From positions 1 to 64,000 of the forward strand of contig NZ_SGWQ01000002.1 in assembly GCF_004216555.1 (NCBI RefSeq): DNA of 64,000 nt. The letters are read 5' to 3'. Position 1 is the first letter of the stretch. The number at the start of each line of letters is the position of its first letter. This DNA is from Herbihabitans rhizosphaerae (lineage in GTDB: Bacteria; Actinomycetota; Actinomycetes; Mycobacteriales; Pseudonocardiaceae). The notes beneath the pieces were generated by a model. It was not told where the DNA came from, did no database searches, and saw only the letters and a list, made by a program, of their open reading frames with translations. The position numbers and the translations under genes were made by a program. This document shows, piece after piece, positions 36,815 to 45,492 of the stretch.

Positions 36815-38425
36815 TCAGCGACCCTGCGGGTTGACCGGACCGATGACCTCGATGCTCGAGACCCCGGACATGACGTTGTAGACGCTCAGGTAGACCGAAG
36901 TCGAGTTCATGTAGTCGAGCACCTGTTGCCGGTTCATGCCCAGGGTCGGCAGCAGGATCTGGTCGTAGAGCGCGACCGCGGCGTCGTACTCCTCCTGGCT
37001 GAGCGCGCCGAGCATGGTCTCGCCGTCCAGCGCGAACCGGACGTCGTCCAGGTGTTCCTGGGTCACCACCGCGCCGGAGTTCGGGTTGGCCAGGACGCTG
37101 GCGACGAAGTCGCGGTACTTGGCGTGGTAGGTCTGCGCCCAGGCGCGCTCGGTCTCCTGGTTCTCGTTGCCCTCGCGTGCCTCGAGCCGGTCGATCACGG
37201 TCTGGGAGTTGACGTAGGTCGTGGAGATCAGCAGGCGTCCGACCAGGCTGTGCGCCAGGAACTCGTCCCTGATCTGGTCGGCCAGCTTGTTGTCCTCGGT
37301 GACCGCGACGGCGTAGTACTTCTCCACCGCCGCAAGGAACACGCACGGCAGCAGGAACAGCAACATCACCACGACCAGGTTGCCGTTGCCGCCGGCGCAC
37401 ACGACCGAACCGGAGTCGCCGAACCACGAGAAGAACAGCGACCAGATCAGGTTCTCGTACTGGACGATTCCGGCCTCGGTGCCGGTGTCCACCTGGATGT
37501 CGAAGCCGAAACCGAGAATCGTCGCCGACGTGTAGCCGGTGGTGCGGCCGACCTTCTCGATGTTCATGAACAGGTCCGGCCCGATGACGCCGACCAGCGC
37601 GCCACCGCCGGAGCCCGGGTTGCCGCCGATCGGCAGCCGCACGTTCATCGCGGCCAGCGTGACGTCCATCCTGGCCATGAAGCTGCTGCCGGCGCTGTCA
37701 CCGGCGCACACCATGCCGACCGTCGGGTGTGTGCGGGAGATCGGCGCCATCGCGTTCTGCGCGAACTCGAGGGAGTAGTTGTCCTGGTCGTCCAGCTTCG
37801 CGATGGCCGCGTCCACATTGGTGCCGTCGACAAGGGGCGCCAGCCGTTTGAGCGTGGCGACCCGGTCGTCCCGCTCGTGGCCGCCGTCGTAGCGGCCGGG
37901 CTGGATGATCGGTTCGCCCGGCCGGCCCTGGTTCACCCGTGCCACGACGTGGTTGTTGGTGAGCAGGCACACCGTGTCGTCGACCGGGTCGATGACGAAG
38001 CAGCCCAGCGTGCCGGCGGTCGCGCCGTCCAGCGGGTTGGAGATCGAACAGCCCTGCATCAGCGGGCGCATCCGCTCCCGGACGCCCGGGTCGTCGGACA
38101 ACGCGGTCTTCACCTTGGCGCGGGTCTCCGGCGGTCCGTCGGCGCGCACGTTGTTCACCCGGAACGGCCCGGCCTGGATCACGTCGACACCCCACCGCTT
38201 GCCGCCCACGGTGACCGCCGCCGGAAGCATCCGCCGCCGGGACACGTGCGCGGCCGGCCGCTTCTTGGCGACCATGGCGATCACCACGAATTCCTCGGTC
38301 CACTCCCCGCCCCGCTGGCGCACGCCCATCCCGGCGCCGGTGACGTTCGGGTCGTCGCCGTACTCCGCCAGCAGCGCACGCTTTCCCTCTTGCAGCGCCT
38401 GCTGCACGTCGAACGGGATCTTCAT
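36815..38425 (-). CDS. Trypsin-like serine protease with internal hydrophobic segment
   Basis: A 536-residue protein without a signal peptide. Catalytic residues can be placed at His159 (CLLTNNHVVA), Asp205 (GTNVDAAIAKL) and Ser338 (SWFGDSGSVV). Just after the serine a strongly hydrophobic stretch (NLVVVMLLFLLPCVFLAAVE) could be a membrane segment. The last 170 residues are helical and hydrophilic. The ATG follows GGAAGGAACAGC. It lies in the middle of the minus-strand operon, 4 bases from the prenyl synthase, and may process a protein in that pathway. Confidence 0.8.
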   Translation of the reverse strand: MKIPFDVQQALQEGKRALLAEYGDDPNVTGAGMGVRQRGGEWTEEFVVIAMVAKKRPAAHVSRRRMLPAAVTVGGKRWGVDVIQAGPFRVNNVRADGPPETRAKVKTALSDDPGVRERMRPLMQGCSISNPLDGATAGTLGCFVIDPVDDTVCLLTNNHVVARVNQGRPGEPIIQPGRYDGGHERDDRVATLKRLAPLVDGTNVDAAIAKLDDQDNYSLEFAQNAMAPISRTHPTVGMVCAGDSAGSSFMARMDVTLAAMNVRLPIGGNPGSGGGALVGVIGPDLFMNIEKVGRTTGYTSATILGFGFDIQVDTGTEAGIVQYENLIWSLFFSWFGDSGSVVCAGGNGNLVVVMLLFLLPCVFLAAVEKYYAVAVTEDNKLADQIRDEFLAHSLVGRLLISTTYVNSQTVIDRLEAREGNENQETERAWAQTYHAKYRDFVASVLANPNSGAVVTQEHLDDVRFALDGETMLGALSQEEYDAAVALYDQILLPTLGMNRQQVLDYMNSTSVYLSVYNVMSGVSSIEVIGPVNPQGR

Positions 38426-38451
38426 GCTGTTCCTTCCGTTGCCTGCTGGGA

Positions 38452-38940
38452 TCACCAGCGCTGGATGCGGGCCAGGCCGTCGAGCCAGAGGCGGGCGGCG
38501 TTGTCGGAGCTGGGATCGAGGTGGGTGGAGACGGTGCCGGCGGCCAGGGCGACGGCGGCCACCAGCGCGGACCGCTGGGTCAGGTCGGCGTCGCGGTACA
38601 ACCGGGACAGGCCGGGCAGCAGCGTCGCGTCACTGCTCAGGTCGACCCGCGCGCTGACGTGGTCGATGCCGCTGACGACCGTGGCAAACCGTTGCGGGGT
38701 CAGCTTTTCCGCGGCGGTGCGCAACCGTTTCGGCGTCGCCCGGGACACCGCCGGGCCGGGTTCGCCGAAGCTGGGGAACTCGATCGGGAACACGGCGCCG
38801 GCTCGGGCCACCGCCAGCACGGCCTTCTCCCGCCCGGGCGTCAGGTCGGCCGGGGCCGCCTGCGCGGTCTGCGCGCCGAGGAGGCCGATCCCGCCGATCC
38901 CGGCGGCGGAGGTGATGAACAAACGACGATTCACCGACAT
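38452..38940 (-). CDS. Exported protein with Tat-like signal
   Basis: A 162-residue protein starting MSVNRRLFITSAAGIGGIGL, which has the RR-x-F-I pattern of a twin-arginine signal, and a probable cleavage after AQAAP. The mature part is helical (ARAGAVFPIEFPSF, then SRLYRDADLTQRSALVAAV), somewhat like small subunits of Tat-exported dehydrogenases, but no family is recognised. It is 26 bases ahead of the protease gene and 9 bases behind the DUF6461 gene in the same operon. Confidence 0.7.
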   Translation of the reverse strand: MSVNRRLFITSAAGIGGIGLLGAQTAQAAPADLTPGREKAVLAVARAGAVFPIEFPSFGEPGPAVSRATPKRLRTAAEKLTPQRFATVVSGIDHVSARVDLSSDATLLPGLSRLYRDADLTQRSALVAAVALAAGTVSTHLDPSSDNAARLWLDGLARIQRW

Positions 38941-38949
38941 GGAGACTCC

Positions 38950-39576
38950 TCAGGAACGGGGTGGGAAGCCGGGCAGCGGATAGCGGTAGAGGTGCTCGCG
39001 GTACGCGGTGGGCAGCGGCTCGGCGTAGCGCTCCCGGGACAGCCGCACGCCGAACCGTTCGGTCAACAACTCCAGCGCGGGTACCAGTTCGCCGCCCGTG
39101 AACAGGTCGCCGGTGACCAGGCCGGCGGCCCGCAGTTCGGTGTCCAGAAAGCCGGGTTCCCGGCCGACCCGGGTCTCGTAGGGCTGGCCGACCCCGAACG
39201 AGACGACGACTCCGCCCTCACGCAGATACGTCACCGTGCCGAATCCCTTGGCGTTGAAGCTGACGCACACCACGTCGGTGGTCGCGGCCAGCCGCAGCGC
39301 GATGTTGTCCTGCTCGCCCTTCATCTGGATGAACTCGATCGCGACCGTCCATCCGGCGTCCTCGGCGACCCTGATCCACTGCGGCCCCTCCTCGTAGCCC
39401 GCCGTGGACAGCACCGGATCGGTGTCCACCTGCTCCGGTGTCATCGGCCGCGCCGAGGACGGGTCGAGGTCGAACGCGCGGAACATCTCCTCCGGTGCGA
39501 GCCCCTTGGCGAAGGTGAGACAGCCGCCGGGGGAGAACGGCGAGTCGCCGGTGATCACCCAATCCCAGTCGCCCAT
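38950..39576 (-). CDS. DUF6461 family protein
   Basis: A 208-residue cytosolic protein from the ATG at 39576, five bases after the nuclease stop. GGCLTFAKGLAPEEMFRAFD near the N-terminus and the WTVAIEFIQMKG segment are typical of DUF6461 proteins of actinobacteria, whose role is unknown. The ending is YRYPLPGFPP. The tight spacing places it in the nuclease-to-reductase operon. Confidence 0.75.
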   Translation of the reverse strand: MGDWDWVITGDSPFSPGGCLTFAKGLAPEEMFRAFDLDPSSARPMTPEQVDTDPVLSTAGYEEGPQWIRVAEDAGWTVAIEFIQMKGEQDNIALRLAATTDVVCVSFNAKGFGTVTYLREGGVVVSFGVGQPYETRVGREPGFLDTELRAAGLVTGDLFTGGELVPALELLTERFGVRLSRERYAEPLPTAYREHLYRYPLPGFPPRS

Positions 39577-39581
39577 GATGG

Positions 39582-40913
39582 CTACTGGTCCACTCTGATC
39601 CAGAACCCGTCCCGGTCCACCAACCGGTTGGCGGTGACCAGGTTGCCGAACCGGCCGCCGACGCTCGAGTTCAGCCTTCCGGGGATGTGGGCGCGCACGC
39701 ACGGCTCGGTGAACGTCGGGTTGCCCAGTGGCACGGTGTTCGGCCAGTCGGTGGCCAGCACGCCGGTGGGGTTGGGGATCTGCACCGCCGTGCCCTGCGC
39801 GCACTGGCTGCCGCTGGTGATGCCGCCGTAGTTGGCCGGGTTCTCGTAGGTCGCGGCGAACGGGAACTCGTCGCAGGTGTCCCGGTCCGGAGGGGTGTAC
39901 TGACTCAGCGCCGCGTTCATCTGCTCGTCGTACACCATGTCACCGCACATGATCCGCCGGCCGGTGTCGTAGTTCGGCTGGTAGTGCAGCGGCTTGCCGT
40001 CCTCCTCGCGGCCCCAGTGCCGGCTGAAGCCCTGCGCCCAGGCGACCATCCACGCCGACGAGCCGGACTGCGCGATCGAGAGCTGCAAGGTGGGCGTGAA
40101 GTCCTGGTTGACGCAGCCCCTGTTGATGTTTCCGTTGCCAGTGACGCGCGAGTCGCAGCGGCCGACCAGGTACAGGTCGTCGAACGACCAGGCCGGCACG
40201 TCCGGCTGCGGCGCTCCGACCAGGCGCACGCCGAGGTTCCGGTGCTCGAACCGCGCGGTGTCCTCGGTGGCGGCCGGGCCGTCGTCCTCCTCGGTCCACA
40301 CGTTCTCGTAGGTGAAGCGGGGGACGAAACGCACCAGTTCGCCGTCGGGTCTGGTCGAGGAGACGACGTGGCACTCGGTGCCCGGCGTGCCGGTGCAGCC
40401 GGAGAAGACGCGGGCGTCCAGGCCGTTCTCCAGTGTGCCCCAGCCGCCGCTCTTCACCGCGACCGTGGCGCCGTGCTCCCACCGCAGGGTCGACCGGTCA
40501 TACCGGCTCCACTGCAGGTTCTCCAGGTTCATCCAGCCGGTGACCACCACGACCCCGTTCGGCCGCGTGGTGGTGGTGAACACCTCCCACACGGTGTCCG
40601 AGCAGGACAGGAAGCGGGTCGGTGTCGGGTTGTAGTCGGGTCCGGCCTGGAACTCGCATTCCGGCGGGTACGCGAGGTTCACCCGGGGCGTCGTACGCGG
40701 GCCGGTCCTGGCGTTGTCGCGGCCCTTGCGCACGCACAGCTTGTCGTGCGCGTTCTCGGCGACACAGACAGCGCCCGCCGCGGCGTCTGATGCCGTCGGC
40801 GGGCGCTGTTGGGCCTGCGCTGGAACCGCGGCCACGCTGAACACGACGAGCATGAGTGTCAGCGCGACCGCGCAGGTTCTCTTTCTGACAGTGCTCTTTC
40901 GGGCAGCGAGCAT
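39582..40913 (-). CDS. Secreted NucA/NucB-type nuclease domain protein
   Basis: A 443-residue exported protein from the ATG at 40913, with GGGAGGAAAG upstream. The signal peptide is near MLVVFSVAAVPAQAQ. The large middle region is beta-rich and cysteine-containing. The C-terminal 110 residues include RDTCDEFPFAATYENP and GSQCAQG, the core of the NucA/NucB deoxyribonuclease domain (CDEYPFAST in relatives). Extracellular DNA degradation is the likely activity. It is the first gene of the tight minus-strand run down to 33905. Confidence 0.8.
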   Translation of the reverse strand: MLAARKSTVRKRTCAVALTLMLVVFSVAAVPAQAQQRPPTASDAAAGAVCVAENAHDKLCVRKGRDNARTGPRTTPRVNLAYPPECEFQAGPDYNPTPTRFLSCSDTVWEVFTTTTRPNGVVVVTGWMNLENLQWSRYDRSTLRWEHGATVAVKSGGWGTLENGLDARVFSGCTGTPGTECHVVSSTRPDGELVRFVPRFTYENVWTEEDDGPAATEDTARFEHRNLGVRLVGAPQPDVPAWSFDDLYLVGRCDSRVTGNGNINRGCVNQDFTPTLQLSIAQSGSSAWMVAWAQGFSRHWGREEDGKPLHYQPNYDTGRRIMCGDMVYDEQMNAALSQYTPPDRDTCDEFPFAATYENPANYGGITSGSQCAQGTAVQIPNPTGVLATDWPNTVPLGNPTFTEPCVRAHIPGRLNSSVGGRFGNLVTANRLVDRDGFWIRVDQ

Positions 40914-41126
40914 GGCGACTTTCCTCCCGTGAAGACACCAATGACTGCAGAAACGCGGCTGACCCGCGTGCCCCAAAAGCTCCCCCGGGACATTTCCATC
41001 AGACCCGCGAAAAACGCGTAGTTCAACGTGATCATCGCTGATTGGGCTCAATGGCCTATCGGTCGAACATGGCCATGCTCACGACGCGACAGTTATCGGC
41101 GAATCGCGTTGTCTCGCCGTGACAGT

Positions 41127-42692
41127 TCAGCCGGTAAACGTCCAGCTGTCGAGATGGCCGGTGTCGAACGGGTTCTCGTCGCGCACCCGCAGCGTCCAGG
41201 TCCCGCCGGCCGGGTACGCCGACAGATCGCGGGTGTAGGTCGTGTGCAGATCCTTGACGCCGTCCGAGGGGTTCGCCGCCCTCAGGTTGATCACCGCGCC
41301 GGTCGGAGCGATCAGGTCGATGGACACGTCGCCGCGCCAGGAATGCTTGACGCTGACCGTGATCCGGGCCTCCGGCGACGCGGCACGCGGGCAGTTCGCG
41401 ATGGTGACCGAACTCGTCACCGCGGCGCCGGCGTCCGGGATCGCCACGTCGGTGCCGTTGGTCGCCGTGCACAGGGTCGCCGGCGGGGGAGTCGTGCCGA
41501 CCGCGTTGGCGTAGAGCAGCTTGTTCGGCGTGCTGGGCGGTACCGCGCTGACCTTGTCGCGGGAGGCGTTCGCGACGAGGTGACCCTTCACCTGTGCCGG
41601 GCCGGCGGTGGGGTTGGCCGACAGGTACAGCGCCGCCGCGCCGGCGACGTGCGGGGTCGCCATCGACGTGCCGCTGATGGTGGAGGTGGACGTGTCGCTG
41701 TCCTTCCACGCCGAGGTGATGCCGACACCGGGTGCGTACAGATCGGCGCAGGGGCCGAAGTTGGACCACGGCGCCGGTGCGTCCTGGTTGTCCGTCGCCA
41801 TCACCGTGATCGCCGGCGCGTTCAGACCGCCCATGCGCGCGGGCGACTGGGTGCACGCGTTGGCCGGGTTGCCGAGGATGCCGTTGTCCGCGGCGACGGA
41901 GTAGCTCACGCCGGCGTCGACCGATCGCCGCACCGCGTCGTCGAGCGCGGCCGAGCCGAATCCGCCGAGGCTCATGTTCGCCACGGCCGGCTTCTGCGCG
42001 TTCGCCGTGACCCAGTCGATGCCCGCGATGATGCCCTCGTAGGAACCGGAGCCGCCGCAGTCGAGCACCTTGACGGCCTTGATCCGCACCCCCTTCGCCA
42101 CGCCGTGCGCGGTGCCGCCGATGGTGCCGGCGACGTGCGTGCCGTGCCCGTGGCAGTCGCTGTTGACGCCGTCGCCCGTGGTGTTCGTTCCCCAGCTGGC
42201 GCGGCCGCCGAAGTCCTGGTGCGACACGCGGATCCCGGTGTCCAGGACGTAGGCGGTGACGTTGCCCGCCACCGTCGAGTAGCTGTACTTGTGATCAAGG
42301 GGCAGGTTGACCTGGTCCACCCGGTCCAGCCCCCAGGACGGCGGATTCGGTTGGTCGGCGGCGACGCTGACCCGCCGGTTCCGCTCCACGTAGGCGACGG
42401 CCGGGTCGGCGGCCAGCCTCCTGGCGTCCGACTCGCTCAGCCTCGCCGCGTAACCGTGCAGTGCCGATGAGAAGACTCGCGTGATCTCCGCGTCGTAGAC
42501 GGCCGCGTGCGCGTTCACCGCGGTACCGGGTTTCAGCACGACGATGTAGCTGCCGTCGATGACGTCCCCGCCGCCGGCGCCGAGGACGACGCCCTGCGCC
42601 GCCCCGGCGGACGGCTGGTTCACCAGCGTGGTCAGCACCGCCGCCACACTCACGGCGACCGTCCTTGCCCACATTCGTCTTCGTCTGCTCAC
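41127..42692 (-). CDS. Secreted subtilisin-like protease (S8) with P-domain
   Basis: A 521-residue preproprotease. Signal peptide in residues 1-32, I9-type propeptide (YIVVLKPGTAVNAHAAVY, about 49-110), then the S8 domain with Asp151 (AYVLDTGIR), His183 (GHGTHVAGT) and the Ser in ISGTSMATPHVAGAAA. The last 125 residues form a proprotein-convertase P-domain-like sandwich (KHSWRGDVSIDLIAPTGA, then SWTFTG). It is a secreted scavenging or processing protease. The gap of about 210 bases to the nuclease gene carries its own promoter space for that operon. Confidence 0.93.
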   Translation of the reverse strand: MSRRRRMWARTVAVSVAAVLTTLVNQPSAGAAQGVVLGAGGGDVIDGSYIVVLKPGTAVNAHAAVYDAEITRVFSSALHGYAARLSESDARRLAADPAVAYVERNRRVSVAADQPNPPSWGLDRVDQVNLPLDHKYSYSTVAGNVTAYVLDTGIRVSHQDFGGRASWGTNTTGDGVNSDCHGHGTHVAGTIGGTAHGVAKGVRIKAVKVLDCGGSGSYEGIIAGIDWVTANAQKPAVANMSLGGFGSAALDDAVRRSVDAGVSYSVAADNGILGNPANACTQSPARMGGLNAPAITVMATDNQDAPAPWSNFGPCADLYAPGVGITSAWKDSDTSTSTISGTSMATPHVAGAAALYLSANPTAGPAQVKGHLVANASRDKVSAVPPSTPNKLLYANAVGTTPPPATLCTATNGTDVAIPDAGAAVTSSVTIANCPRAASPEARITVSVKHSWRGDVSIDLIAPTGAVINLRAANPSDGVKDLHTTYTRDLSAYPAGGTWTLRVRDENPFDTGHLDSWTFTG

Positions 42693-42862
42693 GTGACTCC
42701 TCCCAAGCCAAAAGGTGATCCCCCGCCCGGAACGAGGCTATGAGGAGAGGAGCGCGCGCAGACAGCCTCGACGATCAGTTCGGCGCCGTCATCGGAATTC
42801 CTGTCACCAGCTGCGGGAATTGACGCGGGCGAGCTATCCGAATGCGCAAGAATTCCCGGAAA

Positions 42863-43213
42863 TCACTGCCCGCGCGCCACCTGCGCCCGGTGCCACACGA
42901 CCGGCACGCCGTCGACCTCCGAGACCCGGTCCTCGGCGGGTACCTCCTCCGAGACGCCCACCGCGATCACCGGGCGACCTCCGCACTGGCTGACGCCGAT
43001 CCGGGTGACGTTGGGTGTGTCGGCCAGCTTCGCGGACAGTTGTCCTTTGGCCGCAAGGGCTTTCTGTGGTGTCACCGCTGGGGCGTTCCCGAGTGCCGCG
43101 CACGCCTCCTGCACCGTCGCGGGCAGGTTCCCAGACCCGTCACCGCACGCCGCCGCGGTGACCATGACGAGCGCGACCAGCGCGCACCCCGCTCCACGAA
43201 GACGTCGGTTCAC
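42863..43213 (-). CDS. Small putative lipoprotein
   Basis: A 116-residue protein with GTG start, a lipoprotein signal and lipobox (VTAAAC, Cys about 23). The mature part has two more cysteines (QEACAALG and VSQCGG) and a compact alpha/beta pattern. It is probably anchored on the outer face of the membrane. No function is recognised. It lies among minus-strand genes for secreted enzymes. Confidence 0.7.
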   Translation of the reverse strand: MNRRLRGAGCALVALVMVTAAACGDGSGNLPATVQEACAALGNAPAVTPQKALAAKGQLSAKLADTPNVTRIGVSQCGGRPVIAVGVSEEVPAEDRVSEVDGVPVVWHRAQVARGQ

Positions 43214-43264
43214 GGTCGGGAAAATACCGGAGACCTCGCGGCGTCCGCGAGAACTCCGGTGGTC

Positions 43265-44116
43265 TCAGCCGATCTTTGTCGTATCCGCCTGAAAATTGCG
43301 GAACTGCGCGTTCACGTCCCTGCGTGGCCCCCACTCGGTGGCATGGCCGCCGAAGAACGTGGAGAAGAAGACGCCGGCGAACGGAATGCCGCTGATCTGG
43401 GAGATTCCGTTCTCCTGCAGCACCTGCTTGTTGTCGTACCAAACAGTGAGCGTTCCGGTCCTCCGGTCGACGGACTGCTCGATGGAATGCCACTGTCCGT
43501 CGGACTGCCAGTTCCACGCGCCGGTCCCGACGTCCTTGCCGTAACCGTCGCCGAGCGAGGGGTCGTAAACGTACAGGCAGCCTTTCGGTTGGTCGCCGCG
43601 GACGCGCCACATGTATCGGGTGGACCAGGCCTGGCCGTGCTGTCCGCCGCTCGCCTGACCGGGCGGGCCGCCGTAGAGGCCGGGCAGTTTGCCGCCCTTG
43701 GTGCCGAAGTCCCAGTCGGTCGGGAACTTCACCTCGTAGCGCAGGTGCACGGTCGGCGCGTCGGCGAGATCGGGCCGGCCCAGGTCGCGGAAATTGGTGT
43801 AGAACTGCCCGCCGCCCTCGCTCGGGCAGTCCTTGCACGACGGTGCGGAGGAACCCTTGCCGTAGAAGACGTTCAGCTCCTGGCCCTGCGGCGTCATCCG
43901 GTCGAAGCCGAAGTCGCCCTCGTCGACGAAGCCCCACTTCTGCTTCCACGACGTACTCGGGAAATCACTGAAATCGCCGGTCCACGGGGCGGCCTTCGGT
44001 GTGTCCGCCGTAGCCGCGAGACCCGGCGCGGTGGAAATGGTGAGCAGTGAAGCGAACACAATTCCGAAATTGAGGCCGGTGCGCCGGGTTTTGGAGAAAT
44101 GCCGATTTATTCTCAC
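43265..44116 (-). CDS. Secreted polysaccharide-lyase-like protein (PL14-type fold)
   Basis: A 283-residue exported protein. GTG 44116 is preferred because AGGAGG sits seven bases before it; an ATG 18 bases upstream is inside that site. A signal peptide (FGIVFASLLTISTAPGLAAT) precedes a beta-jelly-roll sequence with HLRYEVKFPTDWDFGTKGGK, LPGLYGG, STRYMWRV and SIEQSVDRRTGTLTVWYDNK, which fits the family 14 polysaccharide lyases acting on uronate polymers. The substrate is not certain. Downstream lies the lipoprotein gene. Confidence 0.75.
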   Translation of the reverse strand: MRINRHFSKTRRTGLNFGIVFASLLTISTAPGLAATADTPKAAPWTGDFSDFPSTSWKQKWGFVDEGDFGFDRMTPQGQELNVFYGKGSSAPSCKDCPSEGGGQFYTNFRDLGRPDLADAPTVHLRYEVKFPTDWDFGTKGGKLPGLYGGPPGQASGGQHGQAWSTRYMWRVRGDQPKGCLYVYDPSLGDGYGKDVGTGAWNWQSDGQWHSIEQSVDRRTGTLTVWYDNKQVLQENGISQISGIPFAGVFFSTFFGGHATEWGPRRDVNAQFRNFQADTTKIG

Positions 44117-44222
44117 ACGAATGCCTCCTCGCATACCGTTGGCAGCATTGAGCACACCACAGGGCAACAGGTTGGTCAATAGTACGTGAGTGGGATTCAT
44201 GAATGTGAATAAGGGCGCGGAT

Positions 44223-45398
44223 TCAGGCGAGTTGGCGATCCACCTCGGCGGGGGACAGGGCGTGCTGAATGACCATGGCCGCAGCACCCAGCACGCCCGC
44301 GTCCACGCCGACCTGAGCGGGAATGATCCGCAGGTGCTCGGTGGCCAGCGGCAGCGAGCGGCGGTAGATCGACTCGCGCACACCGGCCAGCAGCATCTCG
44401 CCGGCCGCCGCCAGGGAGCCGCCGACCACGATCAGCGACGGGTTGAACATGCTCACGCAGGCGGCCAGCACGTCTCCGATGTCCCGGCCGGCCTGTCGTA
44501 CGGCCTGGCTCGCCTCGAGGTTGCCCGACCGCACCAGTGCGACCACGTCGGAGCTGGTCTGAGCCGCGATTCCCTTTGCTCGCAAGGAAGTCGCGATCGC
44601 GGGCCCGCTCGCGATGGCCTCGAGACAGCCGCTGTTCCCGCAGCGGCACAGCACCTCGCCGCCGCGGGGCGCCGCGACGTGCCCGAGGTCGCCGGCCGCC
44701 CCGACCGCGCCGCGGTGCAGCACGCCGTTGCTGATGAACCCCGAGCCGATACCGGTCGCGACCTTCACCACGATCATGTCGTCCGCGTCCGGGAACGACT
44801 TGGTGTGCTCGCCCAGCGCCATCAGGTTGACCTCGTTGTCCACGAGCACCGGGACACCGAATTCCGCACCGACCCGCGCGGGCACGTCGTAGCCGTCCCA
44901 GCCGGGCATGATCGGCGGATTCTTCGGCCGCCCGGACGAGTGCTCGACCGGGCCGGGCAGGCCGATGCCGATTCCGGCGACCCGCATCGCCGCGAGGTCG
45001 TCCCGCTTGAGCAGCTCCCGCCACGCCTGAACCAGTTGGGAGAGAACGGTTTTCGGGCCGTCGGCGATGTCCAGGCGCAGCTTGCTGGTGGCCAGCGGCG
45101 AGTCGGTCAGGTCGGTCACCGCCAGCGTCGCGTGGGTCGCGCCCACTTCGGCGGCGAGCACGATCCTGGCTCGTGCGTTGAACACGACCTGGCCGGCCGG
45201 GCGCCCGCCGGTGGACACGCCACTGCGGTCGCGGACGAAGCCGGCGTCGAGCAGCGCGTCGAGTCTGGTCCGGACGGTGGATCGGGCCAGGCCGGTCTCC
45301 AGGGTCAGCTCGGCGCGGGTTCGGGGCGCGCCGTCCAGCAGCAGCCGGAGCAGTTGCCCTGGTGACGCGGCGTTCGGGTGCCGAGGTTCGTCGCTCAT
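44223..45398 (-). CDS. ROK-family transcriptional repressor
   Basis: A 391-residue ROK regulator. An N-terminal winged helix (QLLRLLLDGAPRTRAELTLE, then LARSTVRTRLDAL) precedes the sugar-kinase-like ROK domain, with GIGIGLPGPVEH and the zinc motif LCRCGNSGCLEAI. It is divergent from the sugar operon that starts at 45493, and it is the likely repressor, acting on the TTTTGG repeats between them, with a sugar of that pathway as inducer. Confidence 0.9.
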   Translation of the reverse strand: MSDEPRHPNAASPGQLLRLLLDGAPRTRAELTLETGLARSTVRTRLDALLDAGFVRDRSGVSTGGRPAGQVVFNARARIVLAAEVGATHATLAVTDLTDSPLATSKLRLDIADGPKTVLSQLVQAWRELLKRDDLAAMRVAGIGIGLPGPVEHSSGRPKNPPIMPGWDGYDVPARVGAEFGVPVLVDNEVNLMALGEHTKSFPDADDMIVVKVATGIGSGFISNGVLHRGAVGAAGDLGHVAAPRGGEVLCRCGNSGCLEAIASGPAIATSLRAKGIAAQTSSDVVALVRSGNLEASQAVRQAGRDIGDVLAACVSMFNPSLIVVGGSLAAAGEMLLAGVRESIYRRSLPLATEHLRIIPAQVGVDAGVLGAAAMVIQHALSPAEVDRQLA

Positions 45399-45428
45399 CC
45401 CGGCAAGTCAAGCACACCGGAGCCGATG

Positions 45429-45485
45429 TTTTGGGCAACGACCGTCATACTTTTGGTTGACAGTCGCCAATAGTCTCCATACGGT
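45429..45485 (+). promoter_or_regulatory. Promoter and repeat operator of the sugar operon
   Basis: TTGACA at 45457-45462 and TACGGT at 45480-45485 are spaced 17 bases apart, a good -35/-10 pair. TTTTGG occurs at 45429-45434 and 45451-45456, 22 bases apart (two helical turns), overlapping the -35 side and fitting a repressor site. With the -10 box ending 8 bases before the ATG at 45493, the mRNA is probably leaderless. Confidence 0.6.
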
Positions 45486-45492
45486 TCGCCCC

